Assembly: GCA_013792005.1 (NCBI GenBank)
Contig: VMSU01000121.1
Span: 1 to 32,682 of the forward strand
Reading direction: 5' to 3'
Source of the DNA: Desulfobulbaceae bacterium
GTDB taxonomy: Bacteria; Desulfobacterota; Desulfobulbia; Desulfobulbales; VMSU01
DNA: 32,682 bases
The notes under the pieces are model-generated. The model did not search any database. It was not told the DNA's origin and was given only the letters and a program-made list of their open reading frames with translations. Position 1 is the stretch's first letter, and the number at the start of each line of letters is the position of its first letter. This document shows, piece after piece, positions 26,008 through 32,682 of this stretch. The position numbers and the translations under genes were made by a program.

Positions 26008-27183
26008 TTAATCCCACCCGTTTAACGCCACCTGATAGATATTCACTACATCATCATAGGTTGGACGCCGGGGATTATTTTCAACCGGTCTTGTTACAGT
26101 TAAGGCAATTTTTGCCATTTCCGGGATCTTGTCACCAGGGATATTCAAGTCAGCAAGGGTTGCAGGAATACCAATTTCCATATTTAGCTCAAAGACTGCC
26201 TCGACCACACATCGAGCTGCCTCCTTGTGACCAATCCCTTTAACCTCACACCCCAAAAGAGCCGCGACCCGAGCATATTTTTCGGGAGCCCCGAGAAGAT
26301 TATATTGCAAAACATAGGGGAGGAGCACAGCGTTAGCTAACCCATGGGGAATTCCAAACATTCCACCCAATGGATATGCCATCGCATGCACTAACCCGAC
26401 GCCGGCTGTTGCTAAAGCCTTACCAGCCAGCATACTCCCCAGCAACATATCAGTACGTGCACTTATGTTGCCGCCATGAGCGTAGACCTTGGGCAAGCTG
26501 GCGCTGATTAACTTCATAGCTTCCAATGCATACATATCGGAGATTGGATGAGACTGAGTTGATACAAATGCCTCAATAGCATGGGTGAAAGCGTCAATCC
26601 CGGTTGCGGCGGTGACATGAGGTGGCATAGTAAGAGTTAACTCAGGATCCAATATCGCTGCTTCCGGATAAAGAGGATCACCATTCATCCCACCTTTTGA
26701 ACTGGTTTTTTCATTAATAAATACGGCCGTAAAACTAACCTCAGCACCAGTGCCAGCAGTAGTAGGAACCATGATTTTAGGAACACCGGCCTTGGCAATC
26801 TTACCAAGGCCGAGATAGTTTTCAGCACACCCCCCATTCGTCAACAATATACTAACTGCCTTGGCAACATCCATCGCTGAACCGCCACCAACGCCAACTA
26901 CACAATCCGCTCCAGCCTGTCGCGCTAACTCAGCGCCACGATCCGCCAAGCGTAGTCCTGGCTCTGGATCAATCTCAGTAAAAATTGTAAAGGGGATTGC
27001 TTCATCATCTAACGGTTTAGTAATCTTCCCCATTAGATTAGCGGCAACTACTCCAGGGTCGGCAACTAAAAAAACTTTGGTACCTTTGAGATTTTTAACA
27101 ATCATGCCTAGATCAGCAATAGCGCCACAGCCAAACCGAATAGTTGTCGGTTGTCTAACAGTAAAATCAGGTGATAAAATCAT
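26008..27183 (-). CDS. kdnB: Iron-containing alcohol dehydrogenase, Kdo 8-oxidase (KdnB-like)
   Basis: A 391-residue member of the Fe-ADH (dehydroquinate-synthase-like) family. The nucleotide loop is GVGGGSAMDVAKAV, the metal-ligand helices include DAFTHAIEAFVS and VHAMAYPLGG...PHGLANAVLLPYVLQYN, with the His residues in the places expected for metal binding. In Shewanella, KdnB oxidises C8 of Kdo to 8-oxo-Kdo, the substrate for KdnA. The start ATG 27183 has AAAGGA 6 bases before it; the frame extends upstream to a TTG at 27207. Alone this sequence would be a generic alcohol dehydrogenase, so the Kdo assignment rests on the adjacent kdnA and kdsB. Divergent from the YjgA-family gene. Confidence 0.82.
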   Translation of the reverse strand: MILSPDFTVRQPTTIRFGCGAIADLGMIVKNLKGTKVFLVADPGVVAANLMGKITKPLDDEAIPFTIFTEIDPEPGLRLADRGAELARQAGADCVVGVGGGSAMDVAKAVSILLTNGGCAENYLGLGKIAKAGVPKIMVPTTAGTGAEVSFTAVFINEKTSSKGGMNGDPLYPEAAILDPELTLTMPPHVTAATGIDAFTHAIEAFVSTQSHPISDMYALEAMKLISASLPKVYAHGGNISARTDMLLGSMLAGKALATAGVGLVHAMAYPLGGMFGIPHGLANAVLLPYVLQYNLLGAPEKYARVAALLGCEVKGIGHKEAARCVVEAVFELNMEIGIPATLADLNIPGDKIPEMAKIALTVTRPVENNPRRPTYDDVVNIYQVALNGWD

Positions 27184-27299
27184 AAGTAGTCCTTTTGTAT
27201 TGAACAAATAAAAAACACCGAATAAAGTGAATTGAATTTACCGTAGTCATCTCCGGTAAGGCAACTAAAAAGTGCGTCACGTAAGGAATCAGCTAAATC

Positions 27300-27872
27300 A
27301 TGGAACAATTCATCAGTAGATCAGAGCACAAACGTCGGGGCAAAACACTGGAAGAACTCGCATCAGAACTCGTGAATCTCTCGGCCTCCGAGATTAAACG
27401 ACTCACCTGCGAAGATTTCCTCAAAGAGGAGATAAAAAGTGCTTCAGGGATGTCCGGCGGCGCAAAAAAAAGACAAACAAAATATATTGCCAAATGCCTA
27501 CGCCAAACCGACTGTGAACCCCTCTTTTCATTCCTGGATGAAAAGAAAGGATCCAAGTTAAAAGAGAACAAGGTCTTTCACGAACTGGAACGTCTGCGAG
27601 ATGACATTATTTCCGAGGCGCTTATCGCGATGCGGGAGGCAGCAACAAGACACGAAAAACTAGACTCCAGTTGGGACAGTGAAACAATCGATGTTGCAGC
27701 ACATCAGTTTCCAGGAATCGACAAGAATTCACTTAAAAATACCGCAATTCAATACGTGAGGTCTAGAAAACCAACTTTTAATCGTGAATTATTTCGATTA
27801 TTGAAAGCGGCGAGGGATCAGCAACAATTTGGTGATGATGCAGATACTTCTGGCTCTCAACCTGAGGAATAA
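27300..27872 (+). CDS. yjgA: Ribosome-associated DarP/YjgA family protein (DUF615)
   Basis: A 190-residue, charged, largely helical protein with the DUF615 signature: ISRSEHKR at the start, a LEELASELVNLSASEIKRL helix, then a GGAKKRQTKYIAKCLR segment corresponding to the family's 'r.RQ.qYIGKlmR' and a C-terminal QYVRSRKP..NRELFRLLK segment. The E. coli member DarP binds late 50S ribosome precursors. The ATG has only a distant AGGA (12 bases), but the N-terminus matches the family. It is followed by the PPC-domain gene after 9 bases. Family assignment by motif memory, with no catalytic residues to check. Confidence 0.82.
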   Translation: MEQFISRSEHKRRGKTLEELASELVNLSASEIKRLTCEDFLKEEIKSASGMSGGAKKRQTKYIAKCLRQTDCEPLFSFLDEKKGSKLKENKVFHELERLRDDIISEALIAMREAATRHEKLDSSWDSETIDVAAHQFPGIDKNSLKNTAIQYVRSRKPTFNRELFRLLKAARDQQQFGDDADTSGSQPEE

Positions 27873-27881
27873 ACAACAACT

Positions 27882-28322
27882 ATGGAATATCGCTCGGGAA
27901 AAACAGGCAGGATAATCGTGATTCGCTTTGACAATGACGATGACCTGTTACAAGGATTGAAGCACATTGTACAAAAAGAGGGGATTAAGGCAGCTTATTT
28001 CACAATCTTTGGTGGATTACAGCAAGCAGACGTTGTGACTGGCCCCATAGAGCCAACTATACCACCAGTGCCTGTTTGGGCGAAGATAGATGAAGCTAGG
28101 GAAGTTGTGGGGCTTGGGAGCATTTTTTTAGACGAAAATGACGAGCCAAGAATCCATCTCCACTCGGCCCTTGGACATCACGGGCAAACAACAACCGCCT
28201 GTATCAGGAAAGGAACCAAAACGTACCTCCTCTTAGAGGCATATCTTACTGAAATTCTTGAAATCAATATAACTCGACCATGGTTTGCGGATGGCCAATT
28301 TTACCGAATATGTTTTAGTTAG
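27882..28322 (+). CDS. PPC-domain (DUF296) protein, putative DNA-binding
   Basis: A 146-residue protein spanning one PPC domain (PF03479): an N-terminal VIRFDNDDDLLQGLKHIVQ strand-helix, EGIKAAYFTIFGGLQQADV, and the core HLHSALGHHGQTTTACIRKG with a YLLLEAYLTEI strand, matching the plant/prokaryote 'HlH.slg..g....gghl..G' core. The His residues could bind a metal. In plants this domain is part of AT-hook proteins; bacterial single-domain members have no settled function. It starts 9 bases after the yjgA-family stop, so it is probably in the same transcript. Its stop codon lies inside the left arm of the long terminator hairpin. Confidence 0.82.
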   Translation: MEYRSGKTGRIIVIRFDNDDDLLQGLKHIVQKEGIKAAYFTIFGGLQQADVVTGPIEPTIPPVPVWAKIDEAREVVGLGSIFLDENDEPRIHLHSALGHHGQTTTACIRKGTKTYLLLEAYLTEILEINITRPWFADGQFYRICFS

Positions 28323-28377
28323 TATAGCACACAAAAAAACCGGCATAATGCCGGTTTTTTTGTGTGCTACACTAACT
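28317..28377. terminator. Long bidirectional hairpin terminator between the PPC gene and rplQ
   Basis: Two 30-base arms (28317-28346 and 28348-28377) pair with a single mismatch around one central base. The core is A7-CCGGCAT and ATGCCGG-T7, giving a U run on both strands. It overlaps the PPC gene stop (28320-28322) and lies 21 bases past the rplQ stop. Confidence 0.92.
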
Positions 28378-28398
28378 GTATTTTTGAATTTTAGTACA

Positions 28399-28794
28399 TT
28401 AATTACTTTCTGTTATAATCTCGGAAGATTCACTTTCTTTGTAATTAACCAATTCTAATATTGCCATTGGTGCGGCATCACCTATACGATTCCCAGTCCT
28501 GATGATTCTTGTATATCCACCATTCCTGTCCATATAGTCATTCTTTAAATTATCAAATAATTTAGCAACAATCTCATCTTTCTTCATAAATGCTAACGCT
28601 TGTCGTCGTGCGTGCAAATCGCCACGCTTAGCCAACGTCATCATTTTATCAACCATTTTCCGAGCTTCTTTGGCTTTCGGAGTCGTTGTTACAATCCTTT
28701 CATGCTCAAAAAGAGAGGTAACCATATTCCGAATCATAGCATCTCGATGCGATGAATTACGTCCAAGTCTTCTTCCTGCTTTTCTATGTCTCAT
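28399..28794 (-). CDS. rplQ: 50S ribosomal protein L17
   Basis: A 131-residue ribosomal protein of the large subunit, near the polypeptide exit. [20 protein letters not shown] is the L17 start, followed by [19 protein letters not shown] and a [20 protein letters not shown] segment. It extends with a short acidic tail beyond the normal end. Last gene of the rpoA operon, 23 bases after rpoA; AAGG lies 10 bases before its ATG. Confidence 0.97.
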   Translation of the reverse strand: MRHRKAGRRLGRNSSHRDAMIRNMVTSLFEHERIVTTTPKAKEARKMVDKMMTLAKRGDLHARRQALAFMKKDEIVAKLFDNLKNDYMDRNGGYTRIIRTGNRIGDAAPMAILELVNYKESESSEIITESN

Positions 28795-28817
28795 TGTAAT
28801 ATAACCTTATTCTCAGT

Positions 28818-29876
28818 TTACAAATCTTCTTGGGGTTCCTGTGAGGGTGGTTGTACCCAACCTTCAACCTTCATTCCCAACGACAGACCCATTTCAGAAA
28901 GTAATTGCTTAATTTCATTCAATGACTTTCGACCAAAATTTTTGGTCTTCAGCATTTCTGTTTCGGTTTTTTGTACTAATTCACCGATATATTTTATGTC
29001 CGCATTTCGCAAGCAATTAGCTGAGCGGACAGAAAGCTCAAGATCATCAACACTTCTATATAAATTTTCATTTACAGCGATAAGAGTTGCGTCGGATGAT
29101 TGCTCAATTTCTGGCTCAACACGATCTTCATCAAAATTAATGAAAATTCTCATCTGCTCCTTGAGAATTTTTGCAGCATAAGCAAGCGAATTCTCAGGGG
29201 TGATACTTCCATCAGTATGAATTTCCATTGTCAACTTATCATAATCAGTCTGTTGACCAACTCTTGCTTGACTAACAACGATTTTCACCTTCTGGATCGG
29301 CGTAAATATTGCGTCAATCGGGAAGGTATCAATACTCATATCTTCAGTTTTATTATTTTCTGCTGGTGAATATCCTTTTCCCCATCTAACCTGAAACTCA
29401 GCAACCATCTTGCCTTCACTTCCGGTTATAGTACAAATGTGTTGTTCAGGATTCATCACTTCAACCATACCATCAGGTGAAATAATATCAGCAGCTGTCA
29501 CTGGTCCCTTATCTGTTTTTTCTATTCGTATGACGGCTGAATTCTGCGAATTTAAACGGAGCCTAACTTCCTTTAAATTAAGTATAATTTCAATAACATC
29601 TTCCAAAACACCAGGAATCGTTGAATATTCATGATGTGCACCTTCAATATTAACAGAAGTGATCGCAGCACCTTGAATGGAAGACAATAATATTCTTCTC
29701 AAGCAATTTCCAACGGTTGTTGCAAAACCACGTTCCAAAGGCTGGCATGTAAATTTACCATATCTATTGGTATGCGTTGCAGAATCAACCTCTAGCCGTT
29801 CTGGTAGGATAAGTTCTGTCCAATTACGATAAATTGGGTCAGAATCCATTTGAATATTCAAGTCAGTATGAGTCAT
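28818..29876 (-). CDS. rpoA: DNA-directed RNA polymerase alpha subunit
   Basis: A 352-residue alpha subunit. The N-terminal assembly domain shows [19 protein letters not shown], then [22 protein letters not shown]; the C-terminal domain shows [20 protein letters not shown] and the helix-hairpin-helix [20 protein letters not shown], which binds UP elements and activators. Full length, with a slightly longer N-terminus (about 18 residues before the NW.ELI start). Ribosome site is poor, but it is 8 bases after rpsD, so translational coupling is likely. Confidence 0.98.
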   Translation of the reverse strand: MTHTDLNIQMDSDPIYRNWTELILPERLEVDSATHTNRYGKFTCQPLERGFATTVGNCLRRILLSSIQGAAITSVNIEGAHHEYSTIPGVLEDVIEIILNLKEVRLRLNSQNSAVIRIEKTDKGPVTAADIISPDGMVEVMNPEQHICTITGSEGKMVAEFQVRWGKGYSPAENNKTEDMSIDTFPIDAIFTPIQKVKIVVSQARVGQQTDYDKLTMEIHTDGSITPENSLAYAAKILKEQMRIFINFDEDRVEPEIEQSSDATLIAVNENLYRSVDDLELSVRSANCLRNADIKYIGELVQKTETEMLKTKNFGRKSLNEIKQLLSEMGLSLGMKVEGWVQPPSQEPQEDL

Positions 29877-29884
29877 ATTGTGTC

Positions 29885-30514
29885 TTATTTAGAATAAAGT
29901 TCAACTATAAGGTTTTCCTGAATTGGCATAGTGATTTCTTCACGATTCGGAAGTGCAATGACTTTACCCTTAAAATTATCATGGTCGATGTTCAACCAAC
30001 TGGGTACTCCACGTCGTGCAATCGCAGACAAATTTTCCTTTACAGCACCAATGCTTTGACTTTTATCTTTTAAAAGTATTTCATCGTTAACAGAAACAAG
30101 AAATGAAGGTATATTTACTTTTCTGCCATTGACAAGAAAGTGATTATGTCTGACTAATTGACGAGCCTGATTTCTGGAGGAAGCAAATCCAAGTCTATAA
30201 AGTACATTATCTAGTCTACGTTCAAGCATTACGAGCAGATTAACGCCTGTTATACCTTTTTGAAGATCAGCTTTTTGAAAATACCTATTAAATTGACCTT
30301 CTAGCATACCATACATACGTTTAACTTTTTGCTTTTCACGTAACTGGATAGCATAATCAGACATTTTCTTTAATCGGTCTTGTCCATGTTGCCCTGGTGC
30401 AAAAGCACGCCGTTCAAAAGCACATCTATCAGAATAGCATCTATCTCCCTTCAGAAAGAGCTTAATTTTTTCTCTTCGGCATTGACGGCATAAAGCGCCT
30501 GTATATCGTGACAA
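29885..30514 (-). CDS. rpsD: 30S ribosomal protein S4 (TTG start)
   Basis: A 209-residue small-subunit primary assembly protein with S4 RNA-binding domain. The N-terminal Cys set CRQC ... CYSDRC (four Cys) suggests the zinc-binding form; [19 protein letters not shown] and [17 protein letters not shown] are the S4 domain. The start is TTG at 30512-30514 with GGAGGT 6 bases upstream; no ATG exists in a suitable place and the N-terminus is at the normal family position. The rare UUG start on a highly expressed gene could allow autoregulation. Confidence 0.96.
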   Translation of the reverse strand: MSRYTGALCRQCRREKIKLFLKGDRCYSDRCAFERRAFAPGQHGQDRLKKMSDYAIQLREKQKVKRMYGMLEGQFNRYFQKADLQKGITGVNLLVMLERRLDNVLYRLGFASSRNQARQLVRHNHFLVNGRKVNIPSFLVSVNDEILLKDKSQSIGAVKENLSAIARRGVPSWLNIDHDNFKGKVIALPNREEITMPIQENLIVELYSK

Positions 30515-30617
30515 TTTACTACCTCCACTTTCTATACAATTAAATAAATGAATATGTATAGTTTCTTTTTACTAAAATGTATTACTCTATGAAAGTAATG
30601 ATAAAAAGAATTTAAAA

Positions 30618-31007
30618 TTAAACTCTTCTTTTCTTGGGTGGTTTACAACCATTATGAGGAATTGGTGTTACGTCACAAATTTTACTGACTTCTAACCCTA
30701 CTTGCTGTAATGCCCTAAGCGCTGATTCTCTTCCAGGCCCTGGACCCTTTATATTAACCATTACTTTTCTCATACCACAGTCCATTGCTTTTTTTGCGGC
30801 AGTTTCTACAGTATTTTGAGCAGCAAAGGGTGTACTCTTCCGAGAACCTTTGAAACCTAAACAACCAGAACTACACCATGACACTGCGTTACCTTGCTTA
30901 TCGGAAAATGTCACTAAGGTGTTATTGAAAGTTGATTTAATACTAACAACCCCTTCGGGAATGTTTTTTTTATCCTTACGCTTCACCTTAGTCTTAGGAC
31001 CTGCCAT
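30618..31007 (-). CDS. rpsK: 30S ribosomal protein S11
   Basis: A 129-residue protein of the 30S platform. Family marks: [61 protein letters not shown] and the basic end [18 protein letters not shown] lies 7 bases before the ATG. It follows rpsM by 38 bases and precedes rpsD by 103 bases, the standard order. Confidence 0.98.
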   Translation of the reverse strand: MAGPKTKVKRKDKKNIPEGVVSIKSTFNNTLVTFSDKQGNAVSWCSSGCLGFKGSRKSTPFAAQNTVETAAKKAMDCGMRKVMVNIKGPGPGRESALRALQQVGLEVSKICDVTPIPHNGCKPPKKRRV

Positions 31008-31045
31008 TTTCTATTCTCCTGATATATGTATATAAAATATAACAA

Positions 31046-31405
31046 TTATTTACTTGCTGATCTTCTTGGACCTCTTCGAGTCCTAGCATTTGTACTAGTC
31101 CGCTGTCCTCTGCATGGTAAACCTTTCCGATGTCTGATTCCTCGATAGCTTCCAAGATCCATCATACGTTTAATATCCATAGCGACATTACGCCTTCTAT
31201 CACCCTCGACACTATGCGATGTTTCGATTATTTTCCGGATTTCGGCTACTTGATTATCGTCGAGACTATCACTATTCATATTATGAGCAATATTGACTTC
31301 ATCAAGTATTCTCATTGCACTTGTTTTACCTATTCCATGGATATAGGTAAGTGCAATAACCATATGTTTATTTTTCGGTAAATCTACACCAGCTATACGT
31401 GCCAA
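31046..31405 (-). CDS. rpsM: 30S ribosomal protein S13 (TTG start)
   Basis: A 119-residue small-subunit head protein. [27 protein letters not shown] is the conserved start (split here in two blocks), and [25 protein letters not shown] the conserved end. The start is TTG at 31403-31405 with GGGAG 7 bases upstream; the initiator position is exactly that of the family. This is the second UUG start in this operon. Confidence 0.97.
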   Translation of the reverse strand: MARIAGVDLPKNKHMVIALTYIHGIGKTSAMRILDEVNIAHNMNSDSLDDNQVAEIRKIIETSHSVEGDRRRNVAMDIKRMMDLGSYRGIRHRKGLPCRGQRTSTNARTRRGPRRSASK

Positions 31406-31474
31406 GTTCTTACTCCCAAATATTTTGATTCACTATATGTAGGTCTCAACTAAATTTTCTTAAATATCTTAGTG

Positions 31475-31588
31475 TTACCCCTGACGCTGCTTATGTTTTT
31501 TTACTTTGCAAGAAACCCGAACAACTCCACTTCTTTTAAAGATCTTACATTCACTGCAAATTTTTTTTACTGATGATCTAACTTTCAT
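31475..31588 (-). CDS. rpmJ: 50S ribosomal protein L36
   Basis: A short gene of 37 codons, easily missed. The product starts [11 protein letters not shown] and ends HKQRQG, with zinc ligands Cys11, Cys14, Cys27 and His32, which is the Cys-containing (C+) form of L36. ATG at 31588 is preceded by AAAGG 8 bases upstream, and TAA is at 31475-31477. It sits between infA and rpsM, the standard place. Presence of the Cys form indicates zinc-replete expression of this paralog. Confidence 0.97.
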   Translation of the reverse strand: MKVRSSVKKICSECKIFKRSGVVRVSCKVKKHKQRQG

Positions 31589-31612
31589 GATGTTTGCCTT
31601 TACTTGTCAAAG

Positions 31613-31840
31613 TTATCTATTGGCCTTTCCACGAAATACTATCCTACCACGGGTCAAATCGTAGGGTGACAGTTCAATTGTTACTTTGTCTCCAGGAAGT
31701 ATTTTAATAAAATGCATACGCATTTTACCTGATATATGAGCTAAAACTTTATGGCCATTCTCAAGTTCAACACGGAACATAGCATTTGGAAGAGGTTCAA
31801 TTATGGTACCCTCAACTTGTATTGCCTCTTCTTTTGCCAT
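31613..31840 (-). CDS. infA: Translation initiation factor IF-1
   Basis: A 75-residue S1/OB-fold factor that binds the 30S A site during initiation. [35 protein letters not shown] and [14 protein letters not shown] are the family blocks. Normal length (about 72). GAGGA lies 10 bases before the ATG. Located between map and rpmJ as in most bacteria. Confidence 0.98.
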   Translation of the reverse strand: MAKEEAIQVEGTIIEPLPNAMFRVELENGHKVLAHISGKMRMHFIKILPGDKVTIELSPYDLTRGRIVFRGKANR

Positions 31841-31874
31841 AGCTAAATTTCCTCTTTACTCCTTAACTAATAAA

Positions 31875-32642
31875 TTAAAGAATTATTCCTTCACTCAAAA
31901 TTTCAGGATTGCCATCTGTAATAAGTACAGAATGTTCGAAATGGGCTGACAATGTCTTATCTGAAGTAATTACAGTCCAACCATCTTTCAGCACCTGAAC
32001 GTCTGAGGTACCGACATTAACCATTGGCTCTATCGCTAAAACCATCCCAGGAATTAATCTTTGGCTACTTCCTGATCTTTTATAATTAGGTACTTCTGGC
32101 GGCTCATGAAGTTTTGATCCGATACCATGTCCAACAAATTGCTTAACAACATACAATTTATTATCTTCAACATAGGTTTGAATAGCCAAAGAAATATCTG
32201 ATACTCTATTGCCTTTTCTAGCCTGCTCTATTCCCATATAGAGTGATTTTTGGGTGACTTTTAATAAGTGATTTTTTTCAGGAGTATTCTCACCAACAAC
32301 AATCGAGAATGCTGCATCACCATAAAAACCTTTATATTTCACTCCAAAATCAATACTGACAAGATCCCCTTCTTGAAGAATTACCTTATTAGAAGGAATT
32401 CCATGTACAACTTGTTCATTTATTGATGAACAAATACTCGCAGGGAATCCTCTATAACCTTTAAAAGCGGGAATTGCACCATTTTTTTTAGCGTAATCTT
32501 CGGCAATAATGTCTAATTCTTTAGTAGTAACACCTATTTTAATGTTATTGATAATTAAATTCAAAGCTTGGGCCACGATTTGATTCGCTCTTCTCATCAA
32601 ATCGATTTCTGAAACCGTTTTTATTGTCACAGCAGAACTCAT
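31875..32642 (-). CDS. map: Methionine aminopeptidase, type I
   Basis: A 255-residue metal-dependent enzyme removing the initiator Met from nascent proteins. All five metal ligands can be seen in order: Asp in VSIDFGV, Asp in YGDAAF, His in GHGIGSKLHEPP, Glu in AIEPMV and Glu in HFEHSVLI. Full length, type Ia without an N-terminal extension. It precedes infA by 34 bases. Usually secY and adk lie upstream; they would be beyond the window edge. Bases 32643-32682 show no gene. Confidence 0.97.
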   Translation of the reverse strand: MSSAVTIKTVSEIDLMRRANQIVAQALNLIINNIKIGVTTKELDIIAEDYAKKNGAIPAFKGYRGFPASICSSINEQVVHGIPSNKVILQEGDLVSIDFGVKYKGFYGDAAFSIVVGENTPEKNHLLKVTQKSLYMGIEQARKGNRVSDISLAIQTYVEDNKLYVVKQFVGHGIGSKLHEPPEVPNYKRSGSSQRLIPGMVLAIEPMVNVGTSDVQVLKDGWTVITSDKTLSAHFEHSVLITDGNPEILSEGIIL

Positions 32643-32682
32643 AAATATTTAACGGCCTTTTATTCTTCCTGTTTTTAAAAAG

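Overview
The window looks like a chromosomal segment of an anaerobic Gram-negative bacterium, most likely a Desulfobacterota (Desulfobulbales-like) organism. This is an inference from four things: a TonB receptor and LPS-sugar genes (outer membrane), a tetraheme cytochrome / ferredoxin / NrfD redox module of the kind common in sulfate reducers, a YvcK/CofD-like protein coupled to a cobalt/nickel-type transporter, and a standard map-infA-rpmJ-rpsM-rpsK-rpsD-rpoA-rplQ cluster. No rRNA, tRNA, CRISPR array, transposase or phage gene was seen.

Region 1 (1-8.6 kb, + strand) starts with the tail of an ABC-type substrate-binding protein. A TonB-dependent receptor follows, then a tight set of metabolic genes: two translationally coupled citrate-synthase-fold proteins, a short-chain dehydrogenase, an acetolactate-synthase-like thiamine-diphosphate enzyme and a PAPS-type sulfotransferase. 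Both citrate-synthase-like proteins appear to lack the family's catalytic His/His/Asp set. The set resembles a small biosynthetic pathway that I cannot match to anything known, and it is the best candidate here for an undescribed system.

Region 2 (8.8-12.7 kb, + strand) holds a membrane histidine kinase and a REC-kinase-REC hybrid, separated by a 392-bp gap with a MITE-like inverted repeat. Neither has a DNA-binding output domain. Region 3 (12.7-18.8 kb) has a DUF2339-like polytopic membrane protein on the - strand, the tetraheme cytochrome c / Tat-type 4x[4Fe-4S] protein / NrfD operon on the + strand, a strong terminator, a 111-bp palindromic repeat, an RluA-type pseudouridine synthase and a cold-shock protein.

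Region 4 (18.8-27.2 kb, - strand), read in transcription order, is kdnB-kdnA-kdsB for 8-amino-Kdo (Kdo8N), the LPS inner-core sugar, then mdh, a large CofD/YvcK-like protein, cbiQ and cbiO. kdsB carries an in-frame TGA exactly where a conserved glycine codon is expected, and the reading frame is intact on both sides. Region 5 (27.3-28.3 kb, + strand) has a YjgA/DarP-family gene and a PPC (DUF296) protein, ending in a 30-bp-arm hairpin that serves both strands. Region 6 (28.4-32.6 kb, - strand) is the ribosomal protein/RNA polymerase alpha operon. It is visibly more AT-rich than the rest, and rpsD and rpsM start with UUG.
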